Source: Sitta carolinensis (Eukaryota; Chordata; Aves; Passeriformes; Sittidae). From it: a DNA stretch of 64,000 nt. Location of the stretch: assembly GCA_032173965.1 (NCBI GenBank), contig CM063283.1, positions 85,580,243 through 85,644,242 on the forward strand, read 5' to 3'. Within the stretch, counting starts at the first letter, position 1. Each line of letters begins with the position of its first letter. The translations under genes and the position numbers were made by a program. Below, piece after piece: positions 26,776 through 38,844 of the stretch. The notes under the pieces were generated by a model. That model was not told where the DNA came from. It did no database searches and saw only the letters and a list, made by a program, of their open reading frames with translations.

Positions 26776-29288
26776 GAAGTTGAAAAGGAATTATGGAGAA
26801 AAACACCTAGTGTTTTTTTTCCCAGGTATTAGTCTTGGGAGAAATCCTTCCTGTTCAATAACTCCTGAGGTTTACATAATAATGGAAGTGTCTTACGAAG
26901 TTGAAAGACATTGGCACAGAGGAGTAAAAGGATCATGTGTCTGAACACCCACAGGACTGAAACAAATGGAAATGAAACTCAATAATGTAAAGTATATTTT
27001 GGAAGTAGCAACAAAAATTATCAGAAAGAGAAACCCGGAAATGCTGTAAAGAGAGACAGAAAGGAAGAGTGAGCTTATGATGGTCCATCAGTGGCATTGG
27101 GATCCACTAAGGGGAAGATTCAGTCTTGAGAGGAGTGTGTCCCATCCAAGTGGGAAATATTGGAATATAATACAGTGTGCATTTCTAGGCATGTATATGA
27201 AGGACACGGGAACTTGAAAGATGATCTAATGAAGGGATGGGCTACTTTGACTACCAGAGAAGAGGACGAAGATATCCTGCTCCTGCCAGCAAAAGGAGAA
27301 GAAAGTTCCAATTATTTTGCACAGATCCAGTAGGGCTGGAGGACATGGAAGGGGAAATCTGAAGATCATACACCAACAGTTGAGCCTAGAAGCTTTTGCA
27401 GTCTTTGCTTTGACCAGTCGGTGTCTGCAGTAAGTGAAGGATCAAAGTCCCACCATGTGAGGAGCCTGAAGGGACAGCAAACAGAATGATGTGTAGCAAA
27501 AGAAAGAATAAACGCCCTTTCCATATACATCAGGGAAGAGACATAAACAACAACTTACATTTATGTAAGAAAACAAGCTGTTCCATGAAGAGCAAATAAA
27601 AAGGAGCACAGATTTGGCTGAAATGAGCAGTCATTAATAATGTGAACCAGGGTTTGTTAATAGGCTTTTGGAACATGCTGTCAGTTGCAGGTATTAGCAC
27701 AGAATGATGGCTGAATGATGCCAACTTTACACAATAATCTCATATTCAGAGGAGTTGCACAGAGTATAGGAGACACAGCAAGTTTGGAAAAGTGACACTG
27801 TAGCTGCTTTCTTTATCCAGCACCAAAAAACCCCCAAACTATGTCATACTTTAAAAAGGGAAGGGAAAAAAACCCCAGAAGATAACCTTCCTGACATTGA
27901 CTGTCCCCTGCAGCTTCTTTTCAGGATCCTGTGAGATTTAATTTACTGGTAAAAAAATTTTCATTTTCTTTACTTACATAGTTAATTCATAGTGAAAACA
28001 CCACCTTAATAGAAATATATACTTAGTAAAGCAGATAGCAGATAAACAGCCTAAGCACAACGTACTCATATTATTTTTTGTACACATTGTACTGAGCACT
28101 GTGAAACTGGGACACATGGTACTTAAAGCATCACATCAAGAAACCATATTCCATTACCATTTCACATGGGGGAGGAAAGGAAAAAAAACACAGTTCATTT
28201 TGCTTGTTTTTCTTTTTCTGTAATTACTTCTTAAGATTCATCACTTAATATGATTTCCAAATTTCCATAGGTCTCAAAACCTCTTTCTCAAGTTTCAGAA
28301 ACAGCAGATTGGCAGCAGCACAGCCAGGGGCCAGGATTTCACCTAGGCAGTGACACTATCCCCACAGGTTTTGATTGAGCTCTCTTGCCATTAATCCAGG
28401 TCTCTGGCCTTCAGATGTTTAATTACCTTTCTTTGAAGTGATGCATGGTCACTTACAGTAATGTAATTGTCCTCCTGGCCAGTGTCTGAGACATGGGGTT
28501 CTCCTTGAAGCTGAGGCACAGCATCCCTGTGATTCCTGGGCTCCACCAGCACAGGGCCAGCACGGGGGCACTGCACCCCGGGCAAGACACATTTGTCAGA
28601 GAAGCACCACCATGTCCCACAGCACAGCAAAAGGATAAGGGGAAACCCATGGTAGTCTAGGTAAGGGAGCAGGAGGGGTACAATGGCAGGATCACCAGGT
28701 TCCTGCCTGGAAGCCGACAAAAATAAAAGCAATCCTGAACTAGTCACAGACCCAGAGGCCAAACACTGCTCTGGTCACACTTGGGCAGAACAACAGCCAG
28801 TCCCCTGCAGTGTACTGCAGGATTAGTCATGCTCTGAGGGAACAAGACAACACAACAGATTAATACTAAAACAAGTAATTCCCAGGGCTCTCTGAATCAT
28901 CTGTCTTATTTTCTCAATATTTGTTTCTTCTGCTTGATCAATAATTTCTAAAAGTGCAGATGTTTACTTAGCAGGAACAGGGATTGGAATTAGTGTCTCT
29001 GTCCTCTGTGTGGCCACCACTTTTCACTAAAACTACATGAACTGAGGCTTCTGTCTCACCAGAAAATCTTGCTGAAATCACATAGCAGCTTAAAATTTTG
29101 TGGAGGGAAGGACTGTTGCTCCAGCCATGAGACCTTACAGAGTCCCGCTGTTGTTGTCCCAACTGGCAGCAGCACTTGGAGCCCTCTAGAAAGATGGGAA
29201 GGATTACTTCATGTTTTATGTGCTCTGGGTATATTTTAACCACAATAATAAGTAGTGGTTGCAACATAACACTGCCTCTGTCAGTGGT
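26776..29288. other. Intergenic DNA, no gene recognised
   Basis: Mixed unique-looking sequence. The longest minus-strand frame (28391-28762) has no recognisable domain and no supporting splice or promoter context. A/C-rich runs occur near 27822 and 27870. Confidence 0.5.
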
Positions 29289-30608
29289 TGTCATGGTTTA
29301 GTCCCAGCAGTCTGCAGGGGCAGGGTAAAGTAATTACGTCCCAGTAGCTCTTGGGAGAGGTAGCTGGTTTCAGTCATCTTGCACTGGTGTGGCTGACAAC
29401 AGAGGCACAACCTTGCACCCAGGCAGGGTTTTCTATTTAAAAATTTAGGAAGAGAAATGAGGCATTAGAAGGAGTCTCAGTGCCTCTTTCTAGAAGTAAT
29501 CAGGAACCGAGTTTCTCTGAGCAGGATGTATGGATGGAGACAGGTTCACAGGGCTCTTCCTAAGCTCTTTCTGGGAACTTGCAGGGAACTCCTGGCTCCC
29601 AGGAGTAAGGATCCTAATTTTCCTGAAGTACAAACATTATACTAAAACTCCCAGAGGGGTGCAGAACATACAAGAAGTAACTGCCGGCACAAATATGCCT
29701 AGGAAAAATACTTGCATCTGCACACCCTTGAAGGCATGAAGTTGTTGTCAAGAATAGAGTTGGTGGGGCAACACGGCACAGAGGATTGCTGCAGGGCCCT
29801 TCTCCGTGGTGCCTGGAAGTGGCTCCAGATAAGGGTCAAGGTGCAGCCCTTGGGCTGGCTTGGTGCAGCACAGGCAGCTGGCTTGTCTCCTGAGCAAGAG
29901 CCAAGAGGTGAGTGGAGGTGAGAGAAGATCGGGTGACAAGTCACCTGGTGTTCCTGTCAGACATTATGCAACAAGGGGAGCTGGGTAACCAGTGGTAACC
30001 AAAATAAAAGTTTTGTGTGCGTGCTGTACAACTTGGCTCCATCTCAGACAGCAATGAAGCACCACACAGCCACTCACTGCCTTCTCCATGGTGGGATGGA
30101 GGTGAGAATCAGGAGGGTAGAAGTGGGAAAACTTGTGAGTTCAGATAAAGACAGTTTAATTGGTAAAGCAAAAGCCATGCACATCAGCAAAGTTGAAGGA
30201 AGGAATTCTTTCACCCCTCCACACAGACAAGCAGGTGTTCAGTCAGCTCTAGAAAAGCAGGGTCCCATCACACATAATGGTGACTTGGGAAAACAAATGC
30301 CATCACTCTGAACTTCTCCCCTTTCTCCTTCTTCCCTCAGCTTAACATCCTGAGTCCATAGAGTGTAGGATATCCCTTTGGTCAGTTGTGATAAGCTGTC
30401 CTGGCTTTGTCCCCTTCCAGCCCTTTGTGCACCCCCAGCCTGTTCTTTGGTGGGGTGAGGTGAGGAGCAGAAAAGGCCTTGACTCTGTAAGCACAACTCA
30501 GCAACAGTTAAAACATCTGTCAACACTGTTTTCAGCACAAACCCAAACCTCAGCCCCAAACGAGCTACTGCAAAGAAAACCAACTTTATCCCACCCAAAC
30601 CCAGCACA
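29289..30608 (-). mobile_element. Solo LTR of an avian ERVL-like element, interrupted
   Basis: From 30608 down to about 30044 the minus strand reads as a familiar avian retroviral LTR. It shows TGTGCTGG at its start, GGGATAAAGTTGGTTTTCTT, GTGCTGAAAACAGTGTTGA, GTCAAGGCCTTTTCTGCTCC, GACCAAAGGGATATCC and a TTAAACTGTCTTTATCT polyadenylation region. The expected last twenty or so bases (CTGGGACTAAACCATGACA) appear only at 29289-29307, after roughly 730 bp of unrelated DNA. No internal gag, pol or env frame is visible, so this is a remnant LTR. No clear target duplication was found at the outer ends. The family name is from memory of the consensus. Confidence 0.75.
29311..30043 (+). mobile_element. 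Putative insertion inside the LTR, possibly a second LTR
   Basis: About 730 bp separates two pieces of the surrounding LTR that should be adjacent. Its right end has an AATAAA at 30003-30008 followed by a GT-rich stretch and CTCCATCTCAGACA, which resembles the R-U5 end of a plus-strand LTR. The flanks CAGCAG (left) and CAGCAA (right) could be a decayed 6-bp target duplication. The left end lacks a convincing LTR start, so the exact borders and class are uncertain. Confidence 0.4.
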
Positions 30609-30902
30609 CTGTAACAACAGCTACACAGAACTCTGTGACCTCCTGCATTGTCCAGGAGGGGCTGGAATGAATGGTGGAGTGCAGTGAGTCAGGCTGGGAT
30701 GTCAATGAGGTGGCTTAGCAGAAACACCCAAGTTCTGGCTTCTCTACAAGTGCCCTCAGCTCACTTCCGTACCCTTGAGCTCCTTTGTATCCCAGTACAG
30801 GAAAGAGAAAGATAGACAGAAAAGGTCTAGGTAAAGAAGAACAGGAAAACTCAGTGAAGGACTGCCAGACTTAGATTTCAGAAGGAAAGCATTTGGATGA
30901 AC
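30609..30902. other. Short intergenic stretch, nothing recognised
   Basis: Unique-looking sequence between an LTR and a CR1 fragment, with no coding or structural feature that I can support. Confidence 0.5.
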
Positions 30903-31331
30903 CACAGAATAATAGAATCTTTTAGGTTAGAGATTACCCTTAAGGTCAACATGTCTAACTCTTACCCCAGCACTGTCAAGTTCACCACTAAACCACATCC
31001 CCAAGTACATCTTTCAAATACCTCCAGGAATCACAGCTCTACCACCTCCCTGAGCAGCCTGATTCAATGCTTGGCAACCCTGTCGGTGAAGAAATTTTCC
31101 TAATATGTAAAACTAATATGTAAAACTCCCTTGATGTAAAACTGAGACTGTTTTTTCTTGTGCTAATGCTTATTACTTGTGACAAGATGCCAACCCTCAC
31201 TTCACCACAAGTTCTTTTCGAATAGTTGTAGAGAGAGAGCAGAGAGAGAGTAGAGCTGAAGAGGTTCCTCTGAGCCTCCCTTTCTCCAGGCTAAACAACA
31301 CCAGCTCCCTCAGCCACCCCTCTTAGGACTA
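30903..31331 (-). mobile_element. CR1 LINE 3' end fragment
   Basis: The plus strand begins with a decayed reverse-complement CR1 tail (CACAGAATAATAGAATC, TTAGGTTAGAG). It proceeds through CACTAAACCACATCCCCAAG, AATACCTCCAGGAATC, CCCTGTCGGTGAAGAAATTT and TTTCTCCAGGCTAAACAACA. The element is on the minus strand, truncated near 31331, with an internal AG-rich expansion (about 31230-31255). It is non-coding. Confidence 0.92.
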
Positions 31332-32023
31332 TTCTCCTGATAATGCTGAGTCATTCAGGCTTGTACCAGTGAAGGCTGATCTTGAGAAATTACAGAAGGG
31401 ATCTAAGTGAGACACTAAGCCTGGACTCTCTGGTCAGATAACGATCTAGCAGTGCAGCAGAAGTGGGAAAAAGAAAACAAACAAACAAAAAATAAAGAGA
31501 GATCACCAGCTTGGAGGAACAATCCCTTTCCTTTTTCAGCTCCTGGTGCCTCCTGTTGGTGCCCCTTAATTTCCTCTACTGGAAGAAATTACGAGATGTT
31601 AAGGCCACCTGCCCATGGCTTCCTCTAAAAATATGCCTTCAGCTAGCCCATCCTCACCCACTTGAGTTTCTCAAAGACCAAGCCCCTGTTGTTTACCTCC
31701 AATCTTCCAATGCAAGAGCTAGAGAGTGCAAAGGGAAGCCAGTAAGATCCTAGTTCAAAAGGAAAAGCAGTCTTTTACACACACCCCCCAGTCAGCCCGT
31801 GGACACGCTCAGCAAAAAAGTCTATGGGTTCAAAAGGGTGCCATAAAAAATAAAGATGTGAGATGTACTGAGGGCTCTGAAACACACAGACATCACACCT
31901 TATTAAGTCTCTCCAGTGCTAGAGTCTGAGAGATGAAGCATTAGTATTTCCCTGCACTCCAGATAATGTTACAACCTCTTCCTCCCCAGCTCCTCAAATG
32001 TGTACAATTCAGGAGCCAATCCG

Positions 32024-32045
32024 CCCCCCCCCCCCCCCCCCCCCC
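32024..32045. repeat. Homopolymeric C22 tract
   Basis: Twenty-two consecutive C, giving G22 on the minus strand. Length is likely polymorphic and error-prone in sequencing. The tract generates the proline-rich and glycine-rich frames seen here. Confidence 0.97.
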
Positions 32046-32149
32046 ACAGGTAGTTCGAGTGAAGCTGCCTATTTTGGGAGGGAAAGAGGATTTCACACTG
32101 TGGACACACACATCTCTTCTGTGCCAAGCACTGCCTCTGCCAGAGAACA

Positions 32150-32560
32150 ACCTCACACGCAGATTATGAACGAAGGCAGAGCCAAAAGCCTCCCTGCCTT
32201 CCCTGTATCCCTTCTTCCACCCGGAATAAACGGAGGCCAAGCGGCAGTGCGGCTGGCTGGTCCCGCCGAGCCCTGGGCTCCCCCTCCTCGCCGGTGCGCT
32301 CTGACCTGCAGCGCCTGTGCCTCGATTCCTGCCCGGGCAGTGCATGTGAGCCCTGCGCTCCTGTTCCAGGACCAACTCCAAAACCATACGTGCTTGCAAG
32401 CAAACCCACTCCCCACTCGGGGACGGATGACTCAAGCAAGAGCTCAGAAATATTTAACTCCTCCGTGCCAAGAGATTTTCCAGCACCAGGCATGGAAGGA
32501 ACAGAGCGCTGTGCAAAAGGCAAACTGCAATCAGCAGCTGTCTCTATAAAGGGGAACAGA
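32150..32560. promoter_or_regulatory. GC/CpG-enriched patch with AP-1 and TATA-like motifs, possible regulatory element
   Basis: Relative to its AT-rich surroundings, 32215-32370 is rich in G, C and CpG. Further along there is a consensus AP-1 site TGACTCA (32428-32434) and a TATAAAGGGG sequence (TATAAA at 32545-32550). These are visible directly, but there is no evidence of transcription. It could be an enhancer, a distal or alternative promoter, or a chance base-composition island. Confidence 0.3.
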
Positions 32561-35500
32561 TATTGCTGCTAAAAAAAGGATGTAAACCCAGGCTGTCTTA
32601 CAACTGGAAGAACATCAACTCTTACCGATGCTTTAGTACACGTTCTCCAAGAGGAATTACCTCTTACTGCTCTCAAACAATAAAATGAAGAAGCCTCTGC
32701 ACTGTAGAATTAGCACATACTGAAAATATTTGAAAAGAACTGGCCAAAGCCAGCACTTAGGCAGAGTCAATTGCTGCAAAGTAAACAAGAAAATTACTTT
32801 ATTGAAAGCACCATCTGCCAAGGAGGCACCTCTGTGAAACGAGAAGCTTGTGATTCAGATAAAGAGTTCTGAACACAACCTTGTAACTGTCTGCACAGCA
32901 AACAAAACACTTCAGTGTGTGAAGAGTGGGAGGCACATTTTTTTTACAGTTGCTTTATGTAGGAAAGTGTGATCGATTTGGGCCTCTCTAAGCAACACAA
33001 AACATACCAGAAATAACAGAAGCTCTGAGTCTAGACAAAACAATGCAAAAATGAGGAAAAATGGAAGATCTTTATGCACAATTAATCTGAGGAATATGTT
33101 GATATACACTGTGGTACTGAGGTCACAATACTGCATAATTATAGAAGGAATAAATTGGTTTTTATGAATGCCATGATTATGCCACATTACTTGCTCAAAT
33201 TTGTAGCCTCCCTCAAATTCTATTTATAAATTCGGAAAAGAAAAAGTTTTCCAGGACATATATAAGACTCAAATTGAGGGACTTGGGAGAAACATCTTGC
33301 CAAATTGTTTTCATTTCCCCCATTCAAGCATTTCTTCTACTTTTCAGTGTCTGCTAGTATTCGATATTGAGAAAGAACATTAAACTACTTGGAAAATGAT
33401 CCAATTCTTACAGAGGATTTACTCTGCCTGGGTGCAAATGAGCTTAATCTTGAGCTCCATATGTAAACCTGGTGTGGGGGCAGAGAGTCGATTCATAACA
33501 ACAGCAAGCAAGGGAGAATAAAAACTTACTCTAAAGGAAGTTCCTATCTTCCAAACAGTTTTTTCCACAAATACACATAAAGTTTGGGAACACTGCACCT
33601 TAAGCAAACCAGGCTGAATACTTCAGCATTCACCTTTCCTCTGGAATTGCTGTGGTCCCAGCACAGAGCTCAGTGCTTGAGGTTTGGATGTTCCCTCATG
33701 TGCCCTCCCGCCCTCCACTTCCAGTAGAGACCAAGGAAAGAAAGAACCAGGAGGAGGGGGAAATTACATAGCGATTTCTGGATCTGCGTAAGTAACTTCT
33801 GTTTTCTCTGAATACCTCTATTTGAATCTTTGTCTCCACTGGCAAATGAGTGTTGGGTAGACAATGTAAGGCTTCACATTGTTACTTAAAAAGTTGATCT
33901 GAAAGTGCTCCACAAGAAAAAGCACCTCTTGACGTGCCTGTAAACAACAGTTCCTTTCTAAGTACGGGCAGTGCTCCAGGAAGCTGCATGAAGGTATCAG
34001 GAATGAAATCATCCTTTAGTAGAGACCCCGATGCAGCTTAGGTTCTGGTGACATGTACCTAAGTGTTAGAAAGCAAATTTACCTTGACAATTTTGGTACA
34101 CCTCTCAATATAAGACCTGTTCTCTGTAACACACATCATCACTGGTTGTTTAACTGGAACTGATGAAAGACATGCTGGTGGCAGGTTCAGAACTCCATGT
34201 AGCTTCATGGTGATAGATCTCCCTCGAACAGAGGAATGGGGAAATCACATTTGCGCTGGGCCCTTGCTAGGTGGACTTCTACTCAGGCAGCCAATGATTT
34301 CCTCCTTCTGCTCCAGCCAAATAATTTCAGATAAAAGAAAATAAAGCTGGCACAGAGCAGTTAGGCATTTTCTACTTAGCCACAGCAAGTCTGTGTTCTC
34401 TTAGCCAACAAGAGCAACCAGCCAGCCCTGTGAGGTACCCCAGCCACTAGCAGAAAATATGAATGATTGATCCAGGGCAGGGCCGAGCTTGAAGTTGGAT
34501 ATCTCTCCACTTATGATGATTGACACTGTATTTCCTCCCTCCTTCTACTCTAACAGAACCTTCCTTTCCCTGCTAGATCTACTCTGATTTAAGAAGTCCT
34601 GCAGCCTGAACCTGCTCTCTTACTACAGCTCTGGCCAAAGAACAGGCAACTGAAGCCACCAGTCAGCAAAACCTTCCTGGGCTTTCCATTTACCTTTCCT
34701 CTCTCTTCTCCCTTGAAAAGAAAGTCAGTGGGTCAGCAAGGGAAGATGTGATGACAAAGGGCAGGGAACCATAGGCAAGATTCAGGATGATGGACAGTGG
34801 GTCTCCAGAGGGCTTCATGAGCTGAACTGAGAGGAGGAGGATTTTATGATGTTGGAACAGGAACAGGTTGCTGGGCTGAAGGGGATACAGAGAGGTGCCT
34901 CCCTTTGGATTTTGCTATGGTTAAAGACAAATTATGCTCTTGGTCACCTGCTGCATACCATTCTCAACATGCCATCCTCAGGTTTGCATGGACACAGGAC
35001 TAAAAATTTAAAAGTTCCAGCTCTGCCTCTAGAGCATACTGGATAGGGAAAAGGGGACCAGAGTTGTTTCTCCAGCTTTGTTTGAGGTGAGGTTAACTAG
35101 CATGACCCCAACAAAAGCTTCTGTGTTCAAAATCCAGGTCCTCCCAGGAACAGGGCTCCAATATGGATGTTGCACAAAAAGAGCAGCAGATGTTTATGAG
35201 AAAAAACATAAGCAACATTTACAAGTGAAGACATTTCTTCCATGGATGTATGAAGTCCCAAATTTAGCAGACAAGGCAGAACCCCACATATGGCAGAACA
35301 GAGCTATAAAAGTTGTCAGCAAGTGATACTCATCTCGATTTAGAAACAACTTGTTCCTACCATGTAACGTAAATGCAATGGAAAACATGCTTGTCTTTTA
35401 GCTGCAAGTGTAGTAGGCACAGTCATTAGAGGAACTGAGAAAAGTGCTGGCATAGATCCACTTTCTTTTTATTCTTTTTTGCACCTGGTAGTATCAGATT

Positions 35501-36171
35501 TTCTCTTGATAGTTCTTATTCTATTATTAAATAGATAACAGCTTTAAGCAAGTGCTGTTGGGCAGAGTTAAGCAGCATTATTTTTGGTTCTTGGTTTGAT
35601 TAGAGTGATGCAAGACAACAGACCACTAAGCTTTCCACACTCTAAGAACAGCATTACTCAGAGAAGCAGGCACAGTCTGAGATGCTGCCCTTCCAGGGTT
35701 TGGTATCTATCTACTAGCAAAGGACACACAGAATAAGGGGAAAAAAAAAAGCTATTTACTAACTTCATGCCATTACTTTACCTCTATTATTCTCAAGTAT
35801 TGAGGAGCATGAGGATCTGGGTAATAAAAAGGAAACCCTGATAACCTTTCTTTGGTGAAAGGAATGTTGTTTCAAAAAGCTGTTGTCCAGGGTATTGAAG
35901 CAGCTCAAGCAGAATTTACAGACACTCCCACACACTTGCAACCTAAAAGAGCAGTCCTGTAACTCGTTTGTATGCTCAGACATTCAATGGATAGACACAA
36001 AGGTCAGTCAATACAACACCAAAAGGAAAAAAAAAAGGCTAGTATTTACAAAAATGCCTTCACCGCAGTTTTGCTCCACAGTCTAGCTGGCAGGAAGACG
36101 TAACTGAGGAATGTGATATGCTTTCCACAATCTGGCTTGGCTTTTACCTTCACACAACTCTGTTTTAGAAG

Positions 36172-36217
36172 AGAATATCCTGAGTTGGGAAGAACCCATG
36201 AGGATCATCAAAGTTTT
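36172..36217 (-). mobile_element. Short CR1 3' end relic
   Basis: About 45 bp (GAATATCCTGAGTTGGGAAG followed by AACCCATGAGGATCATC) match the reverse complement of an older CR1 3' terminus. The sequence then diverges. It is an ancient short relic. Confidence 0.6.
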
Positions 36218-36909
36218 CCTGGTGACCAGTGACCCATGCCCCGATACACTGGCACAAGCCATGTCCAGTTGCCTTGTCCTGGAACATTGCCTTCCTCACA
36301 GCACCCTGAAGGTATTTTATTTCACTGGGCTTAGACAATAAAGCATTTGTTGTTCTTCATTGTAACCATGTATTTTTTAGAGCTTAGTCTATCAGGCCAG
36401 TCAGGTCATGCTTAGGACTATAAAATAATCCAATAAGCTACAAAAAGAAGAGCCCACTTCATGATCATACCCCATTTTTGTCATAACCCACTCCTGAGAA
36501 AGCTAAAGGTTCACCTCCTTCAGCACAGCCCTTGCTGAGGGCCCCTCAACTCCTCCAGTCTTCCTTATTTTGAGGGCCTCCAACCCTCACATTCACACCC
36601 AGTGCCACAGTCTGCCCTGGGTGCCCAGCAAATCCCATTGTGCCACAACCTCTGTAGCCTCCCACATTTCCAACAACTGCCACGTTAATTTACAAGCCCC
36701 AGTATCTAACCACTGCTTCTGGGATGCATCTGCTTCTTAAAGCCTCACGAGGCCAATTCTCAGCCCTTCGGCTCTTGTCAGAAAAATCAAACTATCACCC
36801 CTCTTCTGACACAGCACATCAGAAGCTTGTTTCGTTCAGACCGCATTCACCTCAGCTCTAGCTCTTAGTCCTCACAGTGATAAAGCTTCCCCATGGACTC
36901 ACACTCTCA
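36218..36909. other. DNA just downstream of the inferred LONRF2 polyadenylation site
   Basis: C-rich on the plus strand (G/T-rich on the minus strand) between about 36470 and 36900. No gene is recognised. The GT-rich minus-strand sequence next to 36924 fits a downstream polyadenylation element. Confidence 0.45.
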
Positions 36910-36923
36910 TAAATTCAACCTGG

Positions 36924-36929
36924 TTTATT
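36924..36929 (-). promoter_or_regulatory. Candidate polyadenylation signal AATAAA for LONRF2
   Basis: The minus strand reads GGAATAAACCAGG, followed 10-30 bases later by a GT-rich stretch (GAGAGTGTGAG). This is a canonical AATAAA with a plausible downstream element, about 3.7 kb after the stop codon. Alternative signals lie at 37957-37962 and 37578-37583. Confidence 0.45.
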
Positions 36930-38738
36930 CCAAATATCACATAAATTAAACACATTTCCCATGAATATTGCAAATACACATGAAATGAACACTGCAATTT
37001 TTAAAAAAAGTTTTGGCTTTGTTTATGCAACAAGAAGTGCCAAATGTGGTTAGAACATGAACTTCTCCTGTATTTACTAGATACAAAAAGGTGCAGATTA
37101 ATAATTTATATTTATACATATGTACACACTCCATTTCATTTCTAGCTTTAAAACAGTAAAAAATGGTTTCAAGTTTATCTACATTAAACATACTCATTTA
37201 CATCTGGTCAGAAGCCCCAGATAAGAGTTGATACAATCATTTCACAACTGCAAAATTAAGGCGCTACCAAAATACCAGTTCCACTAGTGTAAAATGTAAC
37301 AGGAATAGAGTGTACAGCTTTCTATTTATCAATTTAAAAGTGGACTGGAGAACAAGGAAAAAGGAGCAGTAAGAAACATGACAAGTTCTACAGGTTAGAA
37401 GTACAAAGAGATCTTGATGACTATCAAATAAACATATTAAAATACAGTAGATAAAAGGCCTCAGTGGCAAACAATTAGTATGCGTCTGAAAGACAAAAAA
37501 GGTTAAAATATATATATATCATTTTGTAGCTTGAAATTTTACAGGTGAACAACAGGTGTAGAGGTAGAGGGATTTTTTTTATTTTTTCTTTTTGGCCTCT
37601 TTACGATGTATAAAGAAGGGCCACATTCACCACAGTGAAAAGACTCATCATATATCCCAGCATCCTTGCTTGGACAGCAAGCAAGAAAAGTGTAATGAGC
37701 TAGAAAGGCAACGAATCCTGTCTATCTCTTCCAGGAGCTGAGCTCCAATGCTTCCACATGTACCTTGGCAACAAGTTAGACCTAAGCGCAGACTGGCTGT
37801 AACGTGGACATTTCCTCTAGAGAGCAACGAGACAGCTTTTCCTGTGAGGTACTACTGGATGCTGCAGATATTATATGGCAGAGGTGATTTGGTAAAAATG
37901 AAACTGGTACTTCCCCTTAAAAAGCAAGTACCACAGGGCAGTGGTGATTTCATCTATTTATTAAAGCTTTGCTATTCGATCAGCATTCAATGTTTTGGAA
38001 GAAATGTCAGCTTTGGGCTGCGAATATTATTAATTGCATCCATACACAGACAATTCCTTTGCTGTTATCATTTATCCAAAACATCAGTCACTGAAATATT
38101 CACAAACTGCTTTAAACCTTGACTAAAAAAAAATCCCTCTACAGTTCAGCTTTCTTTTCAGTAACAATCACTCTATTAACTATGCAGGCCTTCATGAACA
38201 CGGTAATGTCACTTCCCATGTAGAATGTCTTTACACATTACAAAACAGCAGTAAACAACCTCTCATTTCATAGGGTTTTCTGTCAGAAGTACCTCAAAAG
38301 TAGATATCTTGAAAAAATCACTTTTGCGGAGAAGAATATTAACATTAACATTTACTGAGGCAAAGCCAAGAAGACACTAACTAGCACCTTGATATTTTTG
38401 TTTCTTAAATGCACTCCTATCTGTAAAATTAAGCACATATAAGATCAGGGACCAGCAATATACAAATACCATCAGCATCCTCCTCCAGCTAAACTAGTAA
38501 TACTCAAAACTAGGCCAGACACACATACAAGCAAGATGAATGAGTCTTGAAGAAATACACAGCACAGAAAGGAAGGAGAAGAACAGGAAGCTAAACAGAA
38601 AGGATTGCGAGATCAAATACAGTCCATCTTCTGGTCCAAGAATTACGTTTGTGAAATCACCCTTCAGTAGCTCAGCTGGCAGTTGGCTGAAGACCTACTG
38701 ACTTCTGACACTTCCTCCCCACAAATACAACAATTCGC

Positions 38739-38844
38739 TTATACTTCAGTGAATTCCTCTTCATCATCTTCAAATCCTGGAGGAAATGCATTCAGCTTAA
38801 ATTGTGAGTATTTTGGTGGTGGTAGCAGAACTTGCAGAAGGCTA
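38739..38844 (-). other. Exon-like ORF of unknown identity in the inferred 3' UTR
   Basis: The minus strand has an acceptor-like CTCTACAG ending at 38845, then 34 codons and a TAA at 38739-38741. The peptide starts SLLQVLLPPPKYSQ, continues LNAFPPGF and ends in an acidic tail EDDEEEFTEV. Its composition resembles a real C-terminal exon, but I do not recognise the protein. It is followed by AT-rich UTR-like sequence. In the recovered phases it could not follow the last or penultimate LONRF2 exons without a stop, though it would be in frame after exons that end with two bases of a codon. It could be an alternative terminal exon, an exon of an overlapping gene, a retrocopy scrap or chance. Confidence 0.3.

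Larger units (their letters stand above)
31332..36171. other. Intergenic DNA, with a GC-rich patch but no gene recognised
   Basis: Contains the C22 tract and GC-rich patch at 32024-32560. The remainder is AT-rich and shows no exon, RNA gene or transposon that I can defend. Overlapping frames of 119-183 codons near 32 kb lie across the GC-rich, low-complexity patch on both strands and carry no domain signature. Confidence 0.5.

Noticed and set aside
28391..28762. 123-codon minus-strand frame with a hydrophobic stretch, considered as a viral or membrane protein
   Set aside because: No recognisable family, no flanking LTR or splice context, and ordinary length for chance.
31941..32549. Overlapping frames of 164-183 codons on both strands near 32 kb
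   Set aside because: They cross the C22 tract and a GC-rich patch where stops are rare. The proline- and glycine-rich stretches are artefacts of the homopolymer.
37748..38122. 124-codon plus-strand frame
   Set aside because: Antisense to the inferred LONRF2 3' UTR with no domain or promoter context.
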